A stretch of 64,000 bases of DNA. Source: Eucalyptus grandis. Taxonomy: Eukaryota > Streptophyta > Magnoliopsida > Myrtales > Myrtaceae. The translations under genes and the position numbers were made by a program. The DNA is taken from NCBI RefSeq assembly GCF_016545825.1, contig NC_052621.1, forward strand, positions 6,534,199 to 6,598,198, written 5' to 3'. Every line of letters starts with the position of its first letter. Within the stretch, counting starts at the first letter, position 1. Of the stretch, positions 15,401 to 27,345 are shown piece by piece. Below the pieces are notes generated by a model. It made no database searches. It was not told the DNA's origin and saw only the letters and a list, made by a program, of their open reading frames with translations.

Positions 15401-18400
15401 ATTGAAGACAACACTGAAGAACTATCGGTTACCACAATACATTTTCTCAGTTTCCAAGATGGCATGCTTAAATTGACAACTATATATTTGTCTGTCTTTG
15501 GTGACCTTATAATGAAATTTACTCAAGAAAAAAGAGTTGAGTTTGGTTTGTAAACATTTGTAATGAAAAACCAGAGAAGTTTGGTTGATATTGCTTCCGA
15601 TGCCATTGTATATTTTTCTCCATATAATAATTACAGTTTGGTCAAGCAGATTGGGAAGCATTTGAAAAAAGTATGGATTGCTGCATTTCGGGCCATGGAT
15701 GATATTAAAGAAACTGTCCGGAACTCTGGTGACAAGTTATGTCGCACAGTGACTTCACTAACAATACGCCTCTGCGATGTCAACCTCACTGAAGTATCAG
15801 ATTCACGCCAAGCTTTGGATGTTGTTTTACCGTATCTGCTTAAAGAAGGCATTCTAAGTACAGTTGATACTGTTCGTAAAGCATCAATTGCCATTGTAAT
15901 GAAGCTTGCGAAGGTTAGACATATCTTCCTTTGAGAACTTTAGTTACAAAAGTTTGGTTCCTAAGAGGGACAGTTGGCCTCCATTTATGATTGCATATTG
16001 GTCATCTTCTTGAGAAAAGAAAGGCTTTATGCACTCCCTATCCTGCTGTTTTACAAGTTGGAAAAATTTTCCTAGCAAGTTAATTAATTTGAGAATTTGA
16101 AAAGTGTGAGTAGGGCTATAGTTTTGAATATGGATTTGCCCACCTGGCTATCTATTTACTGCCTTAGGATTGTATGTAAGCTAAATGCCTAATGGAAACC
16201 ACTTGGTTTAGTAAGGTCAAGTGCGTTAATTTGTGCAAATGAATTGCTGAAAGACTAAGGCTTGGGTTTGTGTACTTTTGTAGTTTTGTTAAAAATAATG
16301 TGCTATGTGATTGATACATTATTTTATTTCTTTGAGATTTGTATCAGTAGTTGGATTTTCTAGATGGAGCTAGTTTTGTAAATATTTCTATGTCCATAAT
16401 AATGAGGCACTTCTTTTTTTTTGGGGTTGGGGGGGGGGAGTTACTTTTTCAATCAGAGGCATCACTTGTAAACTATTCACTTATTTACAGGGTGCAGGGG
16501 TCGTGCTTCGTGCACATTTGGCAGACTTAGTCTCCTGCATGCTAGAAAGTTTGTCAAGCCTTGAGGACCAAGGCCTCAATTATGTTGAGGTATAAAGAGA
16601 ATTTCACTAGCCAGTCTAGCAATTTAGAGTCTTTCTTGTCCATCAGTTCAGTATTTTTTCCTGTTTGTATGCTTTATCTTGTAGTTGCATGCGACAAACA
16701 TTGGATTGAAAACAGAGAAACTTGAGAACTTGCGGATCTCAATTGCCAAAAGTTCTCCTATGTGGGAAACTCTGGACCAGTGCATAAATGTCGTGGACAC
16801 CGTATCCTTGGAAAGCTTGGTTCCCCGACTTGCCCAAATGGTACGAGCTAGCGTCGGCTTAAACACAAGGTCTGTTGGTGCAATCTCATATGCATTTTTC
16901 TTGGTGAACAGATGCTGCATTAGGAACTGTGACATTCTCAAACATGTCTGTTTTCGTATAATATCTCTGTATTCTAGTCCCTGATGTCTCTGATTCAATA
17001 ATTGGAGATATTACGTCCCTTTTAAGACTTGGTTTTCTCCGATTCACTGGGACAAAAAGGCCAGCTATCTAGTTTGTTACACCTCCAATACATCAATGGC
17101 TGTGGTTAAATTTTTGGGGTTGGTCAATGAAGTACAATTTCTCTGTTGTTGGACAGCCATCCTTTTCAAGTTGTACTTTCCTTTGAAAGAAGTGGGCTAT
17201 TGTCTTGGGTACACATTGCCTCCTGAGGGTTTTGTGATATGCGTTGCACTTGAACAATTTGTCGGATTTGTGGGACATCAAGTGGGTGTCCCACTTATGT
17301 CTGGAGAAGAACAGTCTGAACATAAACGTGTCTCCATGAAGCTCCTTTTTTTCTCTTTCCTCTCAAAGTGTAGCTTCGATGGAGATTTAGTAGTCCCACG
17401 AGCTTGTTTTTCACCCTCATGCTCTGAATTCACCAACGATCTTTTTATCTCCTTTATATAGTCTAACCAAATGTTGTCTACTTATTGGGGTGAAAATTGA
17501 TGTATCTAATGAACACCAAACCGTTCAGGAAGAGAGGAACAATTACAGAGATTGTGGTTCAAGTAATGAGAAACATTCGAAGGCCCCTTTCCGCCATCAT
17601 ATGCACACAGGGAAATGCCTATTTTTACTCAAAAATTTGAAGAATGAAATTTATACTTTCTCTAATTTCTTTAATCAGCTTTAGAAGGCTGGAATGTTGC
17701 TATGTAGATGATCAAGCATACCTATCCTATCCTCTGTACTTAATAGACTTCTTGCTTAACTCGCAGGGTTGGTGTTGCCAGCTTTATTGGCTTATTAGTT
17801 CAAAAGGTTGGCACAGATATCAAACCATTTGCAAACACACTACTGAAGCTGCTGTTTGGAGCCGTGACGGAGGAGAAAAGTGCTCCTGTAAAGCGTGCCT
17901 TTTCAAGTGCCTGTGCATTAGTACTTAAGCATGCAAGTACCTCTCAGGCACAGAAGTTAATTGAAGACACCACAGCTTTGCACACCGGTGACAAAAATTC
18001 ACAAATCTCTTGTGCAATTTTACTGAAAAGCTTTCTATCTTCAGCCCCAGATGTTATCAGTGGTTATTATGCAGAAATTCTACCTGTAATCTTTATTTCA
18101 AGGTACTTCGCCCTTATTGTTCTTTTACTCTTCTTCTTTTATGAGGATGTATTATTGCTGATTTGTTATTTGATACATTAGTGTCACGCATCTTCGAGGT
18201 AACTTAGAGGCCTAAAAGGTCTGGAAGATCCCCTCAAGGATGAGAAAATCTTTGACATCTAGCAATAGATAAAAAGTTCAAGCACTATCCATTTATAAAG
18301 ATATCGCTTACAAGAAAAATGAAGTACAAATGGTTCTTGGGTTTTTTTTTTTTTCCCTTCTCTCTGGTTTATTGATAGGATATCATACCTAATTTCTATG

Positions 18401-21400
18401 AAAAATGTGGACCTACCATTAGAAGATGCTGGCATCATTGAGTCATAAATTACATGCCGGCATCTAATGCAGCTGCATGATGAATTGTATTAAAGATAAA
18501 GGAAAGGAGAAAACACATTTTGCAGAAAATCTGAAGTACACCAATTAACTCTTTGAATTCAGTGGTTCTAAGATTGTGTTTCGTCTGGAAAAGAGCAAGA
18601 ACTTATAATAGTGAACATGTGATGAGCTATTCCTTCTGCCAACTTTTAGAGTTTCAGAACATGTTCATCATTCTGCAGATTTGAGGATGACAAGAATCTT
18701 TCTGGTATATTTGAGGAACTATGGGAAGAAAATACAAGCGGTGAACAAATTACCCTACAATTGTACATGGGAGAAATAGTTTCTCTTATTTGTGAGAACA
18801 TTTCATCTTCATCATGGGGAAGTAAGAAAAAGGTAGGCGTTTGCTTTTGGTTTTCTATATATCGAAATTAGTGTTTCTCCCAAAAACTGTAAGTTATAAG
18901 GGAAAGGTCTTGTTAATGAATGTCCCAGGGCGCTTCTTAAACACGCTTAAGAAGGAAAGTTTTCATTTCCAGAGTATTGATTACGTATAAAATAAGAAAA
19001 ACAGTGCATGGGAAATTTGCAATATTTCTTTATTGAGTTACTGAACAAGTGCCCTGGGCGCACTCCTTAACAAAATCCATGAGAAAAAGGATTTCACAAT
19101 GCCTCATATGCAAGCCAATCCTTACATGTGAAGCACATAAGCTGGACGGCAACTAGAGGCAGGAACAAATGCATTTTAACAGAGGTAACAGGGTAGGGGA
19201 AATAAAAAAAAAAAAAAGAGAGGGAGTGCCAGGATTTAAAATCCTAACATGCACTATGGTACCATATTTAGACACCCATTTTTGTCCAAAAGCTTAAACT
19301 GGAAACAAGCAAGTCATAATGTATATATTGCATATTGATCCTTATTGATACTGTGTTTAATACTTCATACTTCCAATATATCTGTCTTAAGGATCATAAG
19401 TTGGTCATCTCTTCTTATGCATATGAAATCAAAATACCTGATTGTTTCTGTGAATGAATATGCAGGCTGCCCAGGCAATCTGCAAGCTCGGTGAAGTATT
19501 GGGTGAATCCCTGTCCCCTTGTCATCAAGTTTTGCTCACGTCTCTTATAAAAGAACTTCCAGGTCGATTATGGGAGGTAGGAAATGTCATGGACTTTGTT
19601 ATGGGACAGGCAATATGTTTGGTTTGTGTTCTAAAGTACTAACGCAAAGGCATGATGCAAGAATAGCAGGATTAAGGGCTGAATTATATCACATACTATA
19701 CCAGTCAAACTTCCTTGCCTTCTCAGATGCTAATGTGTCAATTTCTTCCTATAATATTCTAGGGGAAGGAAGCTCTTTTGTATGCCTTGGGTGCTCTTTC
19801 AAAGTCTTGCCATCAAGCCATCGCAAAGGAAGATCCCAACAGTGCTGGTGCTATTCTGGATTTGCTATCCTCTGCATGCACAAAAAAGGTCAAGAAATAC
19901 CGGGAAGCAGCGCTGTTAAGCCTTGATCAGGTAATTTCAGATTATTGTTAGTGTGGTCCCCAGTGCAATTGTCTTCATTTAGAAAAATGTACAGCTTTTA
20001 GGAGCTCTCGCATAAAGAAAATTTTCAGCAGTAAATCGGTTATAAAGTGCTGTTTCAGGTTGATTTCATTTTCTTAATTCACAACTAGAATCTGCCCCCG
20101 ATCATGCCCTTTTCTCTCTGTTGAAGTATTATCCCACATCGATTGACGAAGGGGCATAAATGCTCTTTGTATCCATGTGGTTTCCTTCACCTATCAGCGT
20201 AAGTTTATAGGTTGGATTTTCTAACATGGTATGATTTTCTAACATGGTATCGGGGACATGTGCTGCTTGTAACCCAGCTTGCACGTGAGTGGGGGTGTTG
20301 AAATATTATCCCACATTGATTGACAACGGGTCATAAATGCTTTTCATATTACTGTGGTTTCCTTCACCTATCGGCTTAAGCTTTCAGGTTGGACTCTCTA
20401 ACACTCTCTAATGAAGATCTTGGACTTTTCATGGTTTTTCAGGTTATAAAAGCATTTGGCAATCATGAGTTCTTCAACATGGTTTTTCCATTATTGTTTG
20501 ACATGTGCATTTCAGCCACTTCTGATAAGTCTGGACAAGCACCTTCAGCGAACGATTCTGCTAAATCAGGTTCATCCATATTTCTAGCTTGTAACTGTCC
20601 AGCTTTCAGGATTTTGAGTTGTCCTGCATTGCAACCTTTGAATTCCATATCATAACTTCCTCTCATTGTTAAACCCTGCCTTTTACATGGCATGGTTGAT
20701 ATGTGCAGACAAAGATGGAAAAGAAGGTTCTTCTGTTCCACTAGAAAAAGTACTGGACTGTGTCACATCATGTATCCATGTGGCACATATAGATGATATT
20801 CTCGAACAGAAATATAACTTGAAGCACCTCTACATTGTCTCCCTCTCACCTGAGTTGTCATGGACTGGTATCCTCAATAGCCAATTTTTTCTTAGGTGAT
20901 TGCGGCATGAAAAATGTTCCTAATAATTGTTTCATCATGCAGTCAACATATCGGCTTTTCTATCAATTAAGGGACTCTGCTCAAGGATTCATGACATTTT
21001 GCTTGATTCTCAGATAGCTTCTCGACATGCAGATACAGCATCTTTTTTTCATGAGGTAATTAGTATCCACTTTCTTATAATATTGCTGAGAAACAGGGTA
21101 ACTAAGGGATGATATCTCTAACTTTGGTTAAGGAATATAGCTTTCCTTTATTATGATGGACATGTTACGCTTACTAGCTTTAAAATCATTTGTCATTCTG
21201 TTCTTCAAATTGCTTATCCAGATTCTGATCATCTATTTTTTCTTCACACTTTTAAGCTGTTTTGTTCGGTGTCACCAAAAGTGGTGGAATGCATAGCCAC
21301 AGTTAAGATAGCGCAGGTATGTCTTCACTTTCCCCATTTTGGTGGAAACTGCCTTCATCTTCTTCGAAACAATCTGATCTTGTTTGGCTTTCACAGAGAT

Positions 21401-22156
21401 GTAGGATTGTAGCATTATTAACTCCCTTGCACATATAAGTGACATTATTCCAGTAAATAAGAGTTTCATCAAGTTATCCATTAAGAGTTCCAGAGTTTAG
21501 ATTGCATGCAATGCTTTCGCAATGTGGCGAAGCAGAATTCTTTAATCTTTCAAGTTTCGATGGTTATCCTGGCGTGGGCTCTGTATTAATCAGGCTGCCG
21601 CATTCAGCTTATTTTTCTTGGATTCAATTCCATTCTGACTCAAGGGACTGGAAGTGATTACCTTTAACTTGGTTTGCAATATTTTATGTGGTTCCTTAAT
21701 GGATCAGCCAAACCAGAGAGATCAGTTGATAGCATCCTGATGATTTTTATATTCTAGTCAACATAGTCATTTCTCATATGTGTGAGCAAGAGTACGTTTG
21801 TATTTGGCATGGATTAGTTGATATGGTAGGTGGACCACTTATAGAGCTCTAGATTGTCTTAGATCATTCCTGCAAATGCATTTTTTTAGATTTTATTCTT
21901 GCACTGTGGACCAATAATCTATCTGATATTAGAGATATATATTTCCAATCTTAATCTCTTACTTTTTCAAATTTAGGTTCACGTCAGTGCTTCAGAGTGT
22001 CTTCTGGAGATGATCACCCTTTGTAGGGAGCTTCCTTCAACGTTCTGGACAGATGCAGGTTTGAGGGATTTGCTCGCCCATCTACATGAGGTGGAAAAGA
22101 ATGAACAAGCCAAGTCCTTGCTTAAGAGATGCATCCACTTGCTAGAGACTTCATAG
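480..22156 (+). CDS. ECM29: Proteasome adaptor/scaffold protein ECM29 (HEAT/ARM repeat), 5' end outside window
   Basis: ECM29 binds the 26S proteasome and links core and regulatory particle. Thirty-four in-frame exons: 480-647, 782-871, 1429-1565, 1654-1744, 1917-1999, 2099-2205, 3885-4037, 4998-5062, 5876-5963, 6076-6154, 6297-6405, 7678-7737, 7812-7930, 8399-8780, 8876-9060, 9153-9225, 10535-10685, 10764-10933, 11057-11407, 12307-12474, 12690-12983, 13174-13350, 15650-15913, 16491-16589, 16685-16869, 17767-18102, 18679-18832, 19466-19576, 19763-19930, 20443-20569, 20709-20867, 20943-21055, 21257-21316, 21977-22156 (TAG). They sum to 5,256 nt, a multiple of three, giving 1,751 residues with no internal stop. 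The chain reads like plant ECM29 throughout (VLEILSHVNKRVKHQ near the start, LEDQGLNYVELHA and KLIEDTTALHTGDKNSQI later). About 60-80 N-terminal residues are missing compared with the plant family. All introns are GT-AG. The product is alpha-helical repeats with no signal peptide. The small exon 4998-5062 is the least certain boundary. Confidence 0.93.
2206..3884 (+). other. large ECM29 intron with a diverged direct repeat
   Basis: 1.7-kb intron with GT and AG ends and no open frame of note. It contains two diverged direct copies of about 130 bp (roughly 3030-3160 and 3197-3340). They share a 'gtccat' start, a 'tggccaa' middle, the block 'aaatgatgctggt' and a closing 'attattcaag'. The copies look like an old tandem duplication. 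Confidence 0.5.
6219..6240 (+). repeat. (AC)n microsatellite after an A-run in an ECM29 intron
   Basis: About eleven AC dinucleotides follow a run of some 15 A residues. They sit about 55 bp upstream of the acceptor of the exon beginning at 6297. Confidence 0.9.
6406..7677 (+). other. 1.3-kb ECM29 intron with a purine-rich tract and a short direct repeat
   Basis: Non-coding. It holds a G-rich purine stretch with GGT repeats (about 7186-7290) and a near-perfect 31-bp direct repeat at 7295-7325 and 7375-7405 that differs at one base. No gene is seen. Confidence 0.6.
9226..10534 (+). other. 1.3-kb ECM29 intron
   Basis: AT-rich intron between the exons ending at 9225 and starting at 10535. Nothing recognisable beyond simple A- and T-runs. 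Confidence 0.6.
13351..15649 (+). other. longest ECM29 intron (2.3 kb)
   Basis: The donor follows a codon ending ...FNQ and the acceptor is the AAGCAG just before ATT at 15650, which restores the family reading NQ-IGKHLKK. An earlier AG at 15635-15636 would shift the frame. The interior is AT-rich with poly-A and poly-T runs. A less AT-rich piece around 14860-15020 could be an old insertion, but I recognise no coding domain. Confidence 0.6.
18910..19073. mobile_element. small MITE-like inverted-repeat element in an ECM29 intron
   Basis: The left end TTGTTAATGAATGTCCCAGG is mirrored by the right end, whose reverse complement begins TTGTTAAGGAGTGCGCCCAG. The arms of about 30 bp share the core CCCAGGGC. 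The 164-bp span has no coding capacity. A clear target-site duplication was not found, so the exact borders are uncertain. Confidence 0.55.
20119..20226 (+). repeat. left LTR of the TRIM element
   Basis: 108 bp, TG...CA ends, followed by the primer-binding-like motif. Same length as the right copy. Confidence 0.88.
20296..20403 (+). repeat. right LTR of the TRIM element
   Basis: 108 bp, preceded by a G-rich polypurine tract and followed by the second copy of the CTCTC target-site duplication. Confidence 0.88.
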
Positions 22157-24547
22157 AGGAAAACGTGAAAGCGAATTGATTTCGAGGAAAGGTGAGTAGA
22201 GTTCTGGCTACTGTAGGTGAAAAATAATAAATGGTTAAAATTGGGAAAAGGGCTGAAGTGAGGAGGTAAATTTAAAATGTGTTATGGTTGATCTTCACAG
22301 TTTGTGAATCACTGCTGAGACTGCCTTGGTACCCTTTCAGATAAACTAAAAGGTTTGACCTAAGGCAGAAGCAATAATTAAGCCAAGCAAAAGAAGAGCT
22401 TAGCTAGACATGCTTTAGGGACATGCACGTTGGCCCTGCACATGTCAAGCACGTGGTATTTACAGATTTAAATAGATTTTGCACAGGCTTGATATCTTCA
22501 ACCGAAGGATCTGACTACTATACTCATTTAGCTCTATATGTTCTTATTAGCGAACACCAAATAATTCTGAACTAACCAATCCGATCTTCTGTGCAGAAGA
22601 TAATTTCCTTTTTTCCTGTTTGAACACAAACACGCTATTGTTTTTGTTTTTTCTTTTCTTTTATTAAGTTAGGATGAATTCTTGGGAGCAGGAATCATGA
22701 TCCATCTGATGATTGGTGATTTGATGCAGCTTGCTACGACTCACTAGTAAGTTCACCATGAATGGAGGGACATCGAAGCCTCAGCATAGACAAAGATGCA
22801 GTGCAGGCGATGTGTTCATGAACGAAGATTTATTGCTCTAGCTGCAAAACACTAACACATGCAATCATCCATTTTCCTGCTTTGACAGTAGAATTTGGTG
22901 GGGACTGAATTGCTGCTTCCTCGTGCAAGCACACAGCCTGAAGGGTTTGAGAAATTTACATATATTCAACGCTTGTATACTAGGGATGGTCTTACAATGG
23001 GTCGTGTCTGTCTCACATTTTAGAAATTTAGTTCACACTTGGAAAATTTGATTGCAAAAAGCAACGCTCTTGGCGTACGATCTTTTTACATGAACTGTCC
23101 GCCGTCTTAACTGAGAGATTAGTTGCGGTGTGATGCCATGAACCACCCTATATTTATTCCGACATCTAAATAAATAATATCATGGTGATTCTTTCGTTCT
23201 TCTTTGCTTTTGAGATGATCTTTACCTCGATCCTTCCTTTCTACTTTTGGAGATACCCTTTATTTTTTGGCTGCTCAAGCGCCTCAAAAACTTGATCGAT
23301 GTGTTTGGTGTTATTGCATAAGGTTATATATGTCGGAAATGTTTTGTCGAATTTGAGGAAGTTCGACTCCTGGGGGAACATCTGCGAGTAAAATAACCCG
23401 AAATTTTCCGGACAGCGTGTGTTTTAAGAAAGAGGATCCAAAAGTCTAATGTTAAGCTTCTTATTCTAATGTATTGGTCATTATCAATCCAATCGAGCTG
23501 ATGATGTGAATAGTAAAGCGTTTGGTTTGTTTAACGTTATAACTAGTTTAGGCTACAAATCTTCGCTTTGCTAAGTCAAATGCGCTTGGATTTTGGCTTT
23601 GTTAACTGGGTTAAAGCAGAAGTGTGATAAAAGAAAACGGGAAATCGATGGAAAGGGAAGAAAAGGAAAAAAAGCTATTTCTTTCCTATGTTTGACGAGC
23701 ATTAGATTTGATGGATAAAATCATGTTAATCATTCCACGATAAAACGTAATTATCTATCATCTCATGTGCATGTATGACCATCTAATCAACGGGGAATTT
23801 TACCCAAATTATAAATTTTACTAATTAAAAATCGTCAAAAACTAAAAACACAAAAATAAAACCAAAAAGCACCAGGAACATTCCTTAGTTTTATTTTATG
23901 TTGACCCTTATTCATTAGTTTTCTATGTTGCCCTCTATTCATTTTAAAGTCCCTAGTTGTATATTATTAATTTTGGGGTCAACCTAATTTTATATTTACA
24001 TGTTTAGAAAAGGGTTTTTTTGCAGTTTTTCAAGCATAAACAAAAATTAGGCCAGATAATTCTTAATTTGCCATGATATCCTACTTTCTTACAATCAAAC
24101 AGATATGCATAAATTTTTTTCAATAATTAGCAAATTAGACAACATATCAATTTTTTTATTTGAATTGCTCGTAACAATCTCATATAAAAGTAGATGTCTA
24201 TAATGTTTGAAGCTCATATTCTTTTTTACAATGGAAATATAATTTTACGCAATATTATTTGGAAATTAGATAGTATAATGTCCCTCTAGCATTCAAAAAT
24301 ATGGAATCCGTAGTAATAAGAGCATTTTGGTCAAATTAGAAAAGTCATTTTTTACTTGTGTGAATAATAAGGAAACATAAGAAAAGAAAAGTTGAATTCC
24401 TTTCCAATTTGAGTGGAAATTAATATGTTGGTCCAAAGGGGGAAGCAAATTCCTTTTATCTTTCTCTCTCTTCCTTCATCTCTCTTATTAGAGAGAGAGA
24501 GAGAGAGAGAGAGAGGGGTTTGCATTTGCGTCTGCATCGGAGAGAGG
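22157..24547. other. intergenic region (ECM29 3' end to unknown-protein gene)
   Basis: The first part is presumably the ECM29 3' UTR. The rest is AT-rich with no convincing reading frame. The end (about 24460-24547) is the likely promoter and 5' leader of the next gene, including a (GA)n tract. Nothing else recognised. Confidence 0.6.
24491..24515 (+). repeat. (GA)n microsatellite in the 5' leader
   Basis: About 12 GA repeats lie 32 bp before the start codon at 24548. GA tracts in plant leaders are known binding sites for BPC/GAGA-binding proteins; that role here is inference. Confidence 0.9.
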
Positions 24548-27345
24548 ATGGACGAGCAAGAATTCAAGCGCCTCCTGGATCTCTTCCCTCCCGTCCGATC
24601 CCGCGACTACTCTGTCAGTCCCTCTCTCTCTCTCTCTCTTTCCATGTAATTGGTTTTGCGGGTGTCCCTGTTTGAATTTGGTGGTTTTGCCGTAGCTTTA
24701 TGTTGGTACAGTGAGGAAGATGGATTAAAGGAGCATTTTCTGTGATTTTTTTCCGGGGAAAAAAGATGACTTGTTTGAAGTGTTTTGAGCTGGTGAAGTT
24801 GCTTGTTTGATTTTGTTGAGTTATTGCGTATGGTTAGCCTCATGAATAGACTGTCTACCTACCCTTTCGAGGATGTTTCAGATATGAAAGGGGTTTATGC
24901 AAAATTATTAAGGGAGAGACATTCAATGGGAACCAATTTGAATTTAAGATGTCGTGTCTGCTCAAGTTAAGTTTGCCAAGCACGGTCATACTACCGTGGC
25001 TTAATCTGTAGCCTACTCAATAGGTTGCAGCTTTCTTTCCCAAAAAATAAAGCAGTAATGAGTCATAGTGGGTCGCGGGAACCTGAAACGATCAGGGCAA
25101 AGATTCTTTCTACTAGACCAATCGATGAATCCAGCGTATCCTCAAAGGGAATCATTTGAATTGCACGTGCCTGGAAGCAATCCTCGTCTCTTGTTCATTG
25201 TGGGGGTTCTCTTTCTGTGTGTTCGATGCTTACAGTCCATATCACTCAAGATGAACATTCCAATGCTCTTAGTACGGAAAATCTTTTTCTGCACCCATGA
25301 TCACTTGTTTGCTCTGCTCTCAGGCTGATGAAGATTCTTCAGGACAGTCAACCTCTCAGTCGTCAAGAGATAGTTTGGTACGTATAGTTGCGGAAATATT
25401 TATATCCGTGATACAGTGTTACGTGTTTATTCTCATTCATATACATCGGCATTTGGTTGCTGAGATCAACCTGTTTTGTCATACACAACAGGTGAAGGAA
25501 TTGCGAGGTGCATTGGGTGAGGTCGAGGACAGCGAATCAAGGAATGTAGTGGAACAGTCTGGTAACCTATAACCCTTGGGACCCTGCATGTGATTTGTCA
25601 TCATCATAAGGAGCTGGGGCATATGATTTTTCCATCTCTAGGAGAAAATTATCAGCTTTTTCTTGCAATGTCTCTATAGCAGAGTCCTTAACCTGTTTCC
25701 CTGCATCTCTAAGGCAACATTGCTTTGCTTCTTCTTCTTCTCTGTTTTCTCATTTGTTGCAATCGGTGAGACCAAGGCTGAAGGAGCTTGATGCAGCTTC
25801 TATGACTCTTTCTCCATTAATATACGATTAAGGATGGATTTAAATTGCCCTTTGGGGTGGCACCACTCCTCACTGTTTTAGTTGATAATTGAAGGCAAAA
25901 TGATAGTTGGATATTGCTTTATGGTTTGCTCTAAGTTTTAGAAAACCATTCAATTGTAAAATGACGGATATATTTTGGTTCTGCAAACACTTAACAAGAT
26001 AAATAATCTGAAATTCCATCCTTTAAGAAATATCTTTGTTTGTCAGCAAACAATAAGCTACTTCGATCATCTGAGAATCTTGATAAAATGATGTCACAAG
26101 TGGCATCGAGAGTATTAAGTATGCCTTCTTTGAAGATTTGGCCTTTCTATTCAATCCTTGGCTATGTTTAAAAGGTTGATTCATTCTAAGCTTTTGACTT
26201 AATCATGAGCCACCTTGATTTGGGCTGATAAAGATGTTTTCTACATTAACTTCATTATTGCATCTGTCCTGCAATAAATTGCCATATGAAGCTAGTTGGC
26301 TAATAAGTGAAGATGGCATGCATATGTTTCAGTTTCTGAGACATATTTTTGCTTGGAAGGCATTTCTGTGATAAGAAATCTTACTCATCCCTTTGGCCTA
26401 TGTTTGACAGATGCATTCTGGGGGAAACTTCGATTGGCTGCTGAGAGGAAGGTACATCAAGATCCATCAGTAGCTTACTCTGATAGTAAATAGAGATGTG
26501 TTAGAGCAACTGCTCATTTAGTGGCACACTACACTTCATGCCTTTTTTGTCCTTCTGCGTGACTTTATTAGCCGCCCAATTCATTTACTGGAATGAATAT
26601 GTTTGATTGCACTGCACATGCACGAAGTAAAAATGCAATTAACACTACAGGTGGTTGCTCAATTAGTTAAGAGTTGAGGGACATTGGAAGGCGTGATATT
26701 GATATCAAGGATATCTTTGCTAATTGAACCTTCATTTTCTTTGCTTAAATATTGTTAGAATAGAATGAGGTATAGCATGTTGAATATCTTTCTAAAGGTA
26801 GCTGTATGCCTGAAGAAATGAAAATTAGTATCTGGCCAGTAGTTCACTCAAACTTTATATGCAGGTGTACTTACCTTGTTCAAAGTAGACTTCAGTTTAG
26901 TGTTCCGAAGACTTTGTTTTTGGGAAAGATAGTTTAGCGTGGATATATGTCTGGTCAAATATGGATGCACTATTGGCCTGTAGCAACAGAGTGATACATG
27001 CTTCTTGGAGCAACAAATGATGATCTGTTTGCTACCTAGAGATTTACTTCTGAGGGAACATAAAGTGAATCTGTGAGGGATATATCGCCAACACAAATCT
27101 AACTATGGGCCATTGTTTTTCAGGTGGGTGCTGCTGAGGCAGAGCGGTTTTGTGAGGCTTTTCGACAAGTTCATAGGAAACTGGTATGCAGAGATCTGGT
27201 CCCGGTTCAGTTGTAATCACTTTACCACTTTTTAAATTTGTTGTATTGATCTCACTATCCCTTGATAATAATGTAGGTGTATGAAGAACTGACGTTAGAT
27301 GCTGCTAAAAAATTCATTGACTTGTCAAAAAGTCAGAGTGAATAG
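24548..27345 (+). CDS. conserved plant protein of unknown function (143 aa)
   Basis: Seven exons were built by eye: 24548-24613, 25324-25377, 25492-25561, 26047-26118, 26411-26451, 27124-27183, 27277-27345 (TAG). They total 432 nt and stay in frame. The product starts MDEQEFKRLLDLFPPVRSRD, passes through a Ser/Glu-rich acidic middle, then a helical C-terminal half (AFWGKLRLAAERKVG, AEAERFCEAFRQVHRKLV, ELTLDAAKKFIDLSKSQSE). No signal peptide, membrane segment or catalytic motif is visible. I have a vague recollection of small similar plant proteins without known function. Small exons 26047-26118 and 26411-26451 rest on phase and coding look and are the weakest. The donor after 26118 (a|gtatgc) is needed to keep the frame. 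All introns are GT-AG. Confidence 0.78.
24622..24640 (+). repeat. (CT)n microsatellite just inside intron 1
   Basis: Begins eight bases after the end of exon 1. It is the exact complement of the (GA)n tract in the leader, so the two can pair in the transcript and enclose exon 1. Confidence 0.88.

Larger units (their letters stand above)
20119..20403 (+). mobile_element. TRIM (terminal-repeat retrotransposon in miniature), complete
   Basis: Two 108-bp direct repeats (20119-20226 and 20296-20403) each begin TGTTGAA and end CTAACA, giving the 5'-TG...CA-3' ends of an LTR. I count 18 mismatches, about 83% identity. TGGTATCGGGG at 20245-20255 resembles the initiator-methionine tRNA primer site. 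AGTGGGGG just before the right LTR is a polypurine tract. The 5-bp sequence CTCTC flanks both ends (20114-20118 and 20404-20408) as a target-site duplication. The internal part is only about 69 bp and codes for nothing. Sixteen to eighteen bases spanning the left LTR end (about 20210-20250) are duplicated, so the tggtat motif occurs twice. The element ends about 39 bp before the acceptor of the ECM29 exon at 20443. Confidence 0.88.

Noticed and set aside
23330..23420. Possible tRNA gene from the text 'gaagttcgactcctgg'
   Set aside because: Resembles a T-arm, but no acceptor stem, D-arm or A box could be matched.
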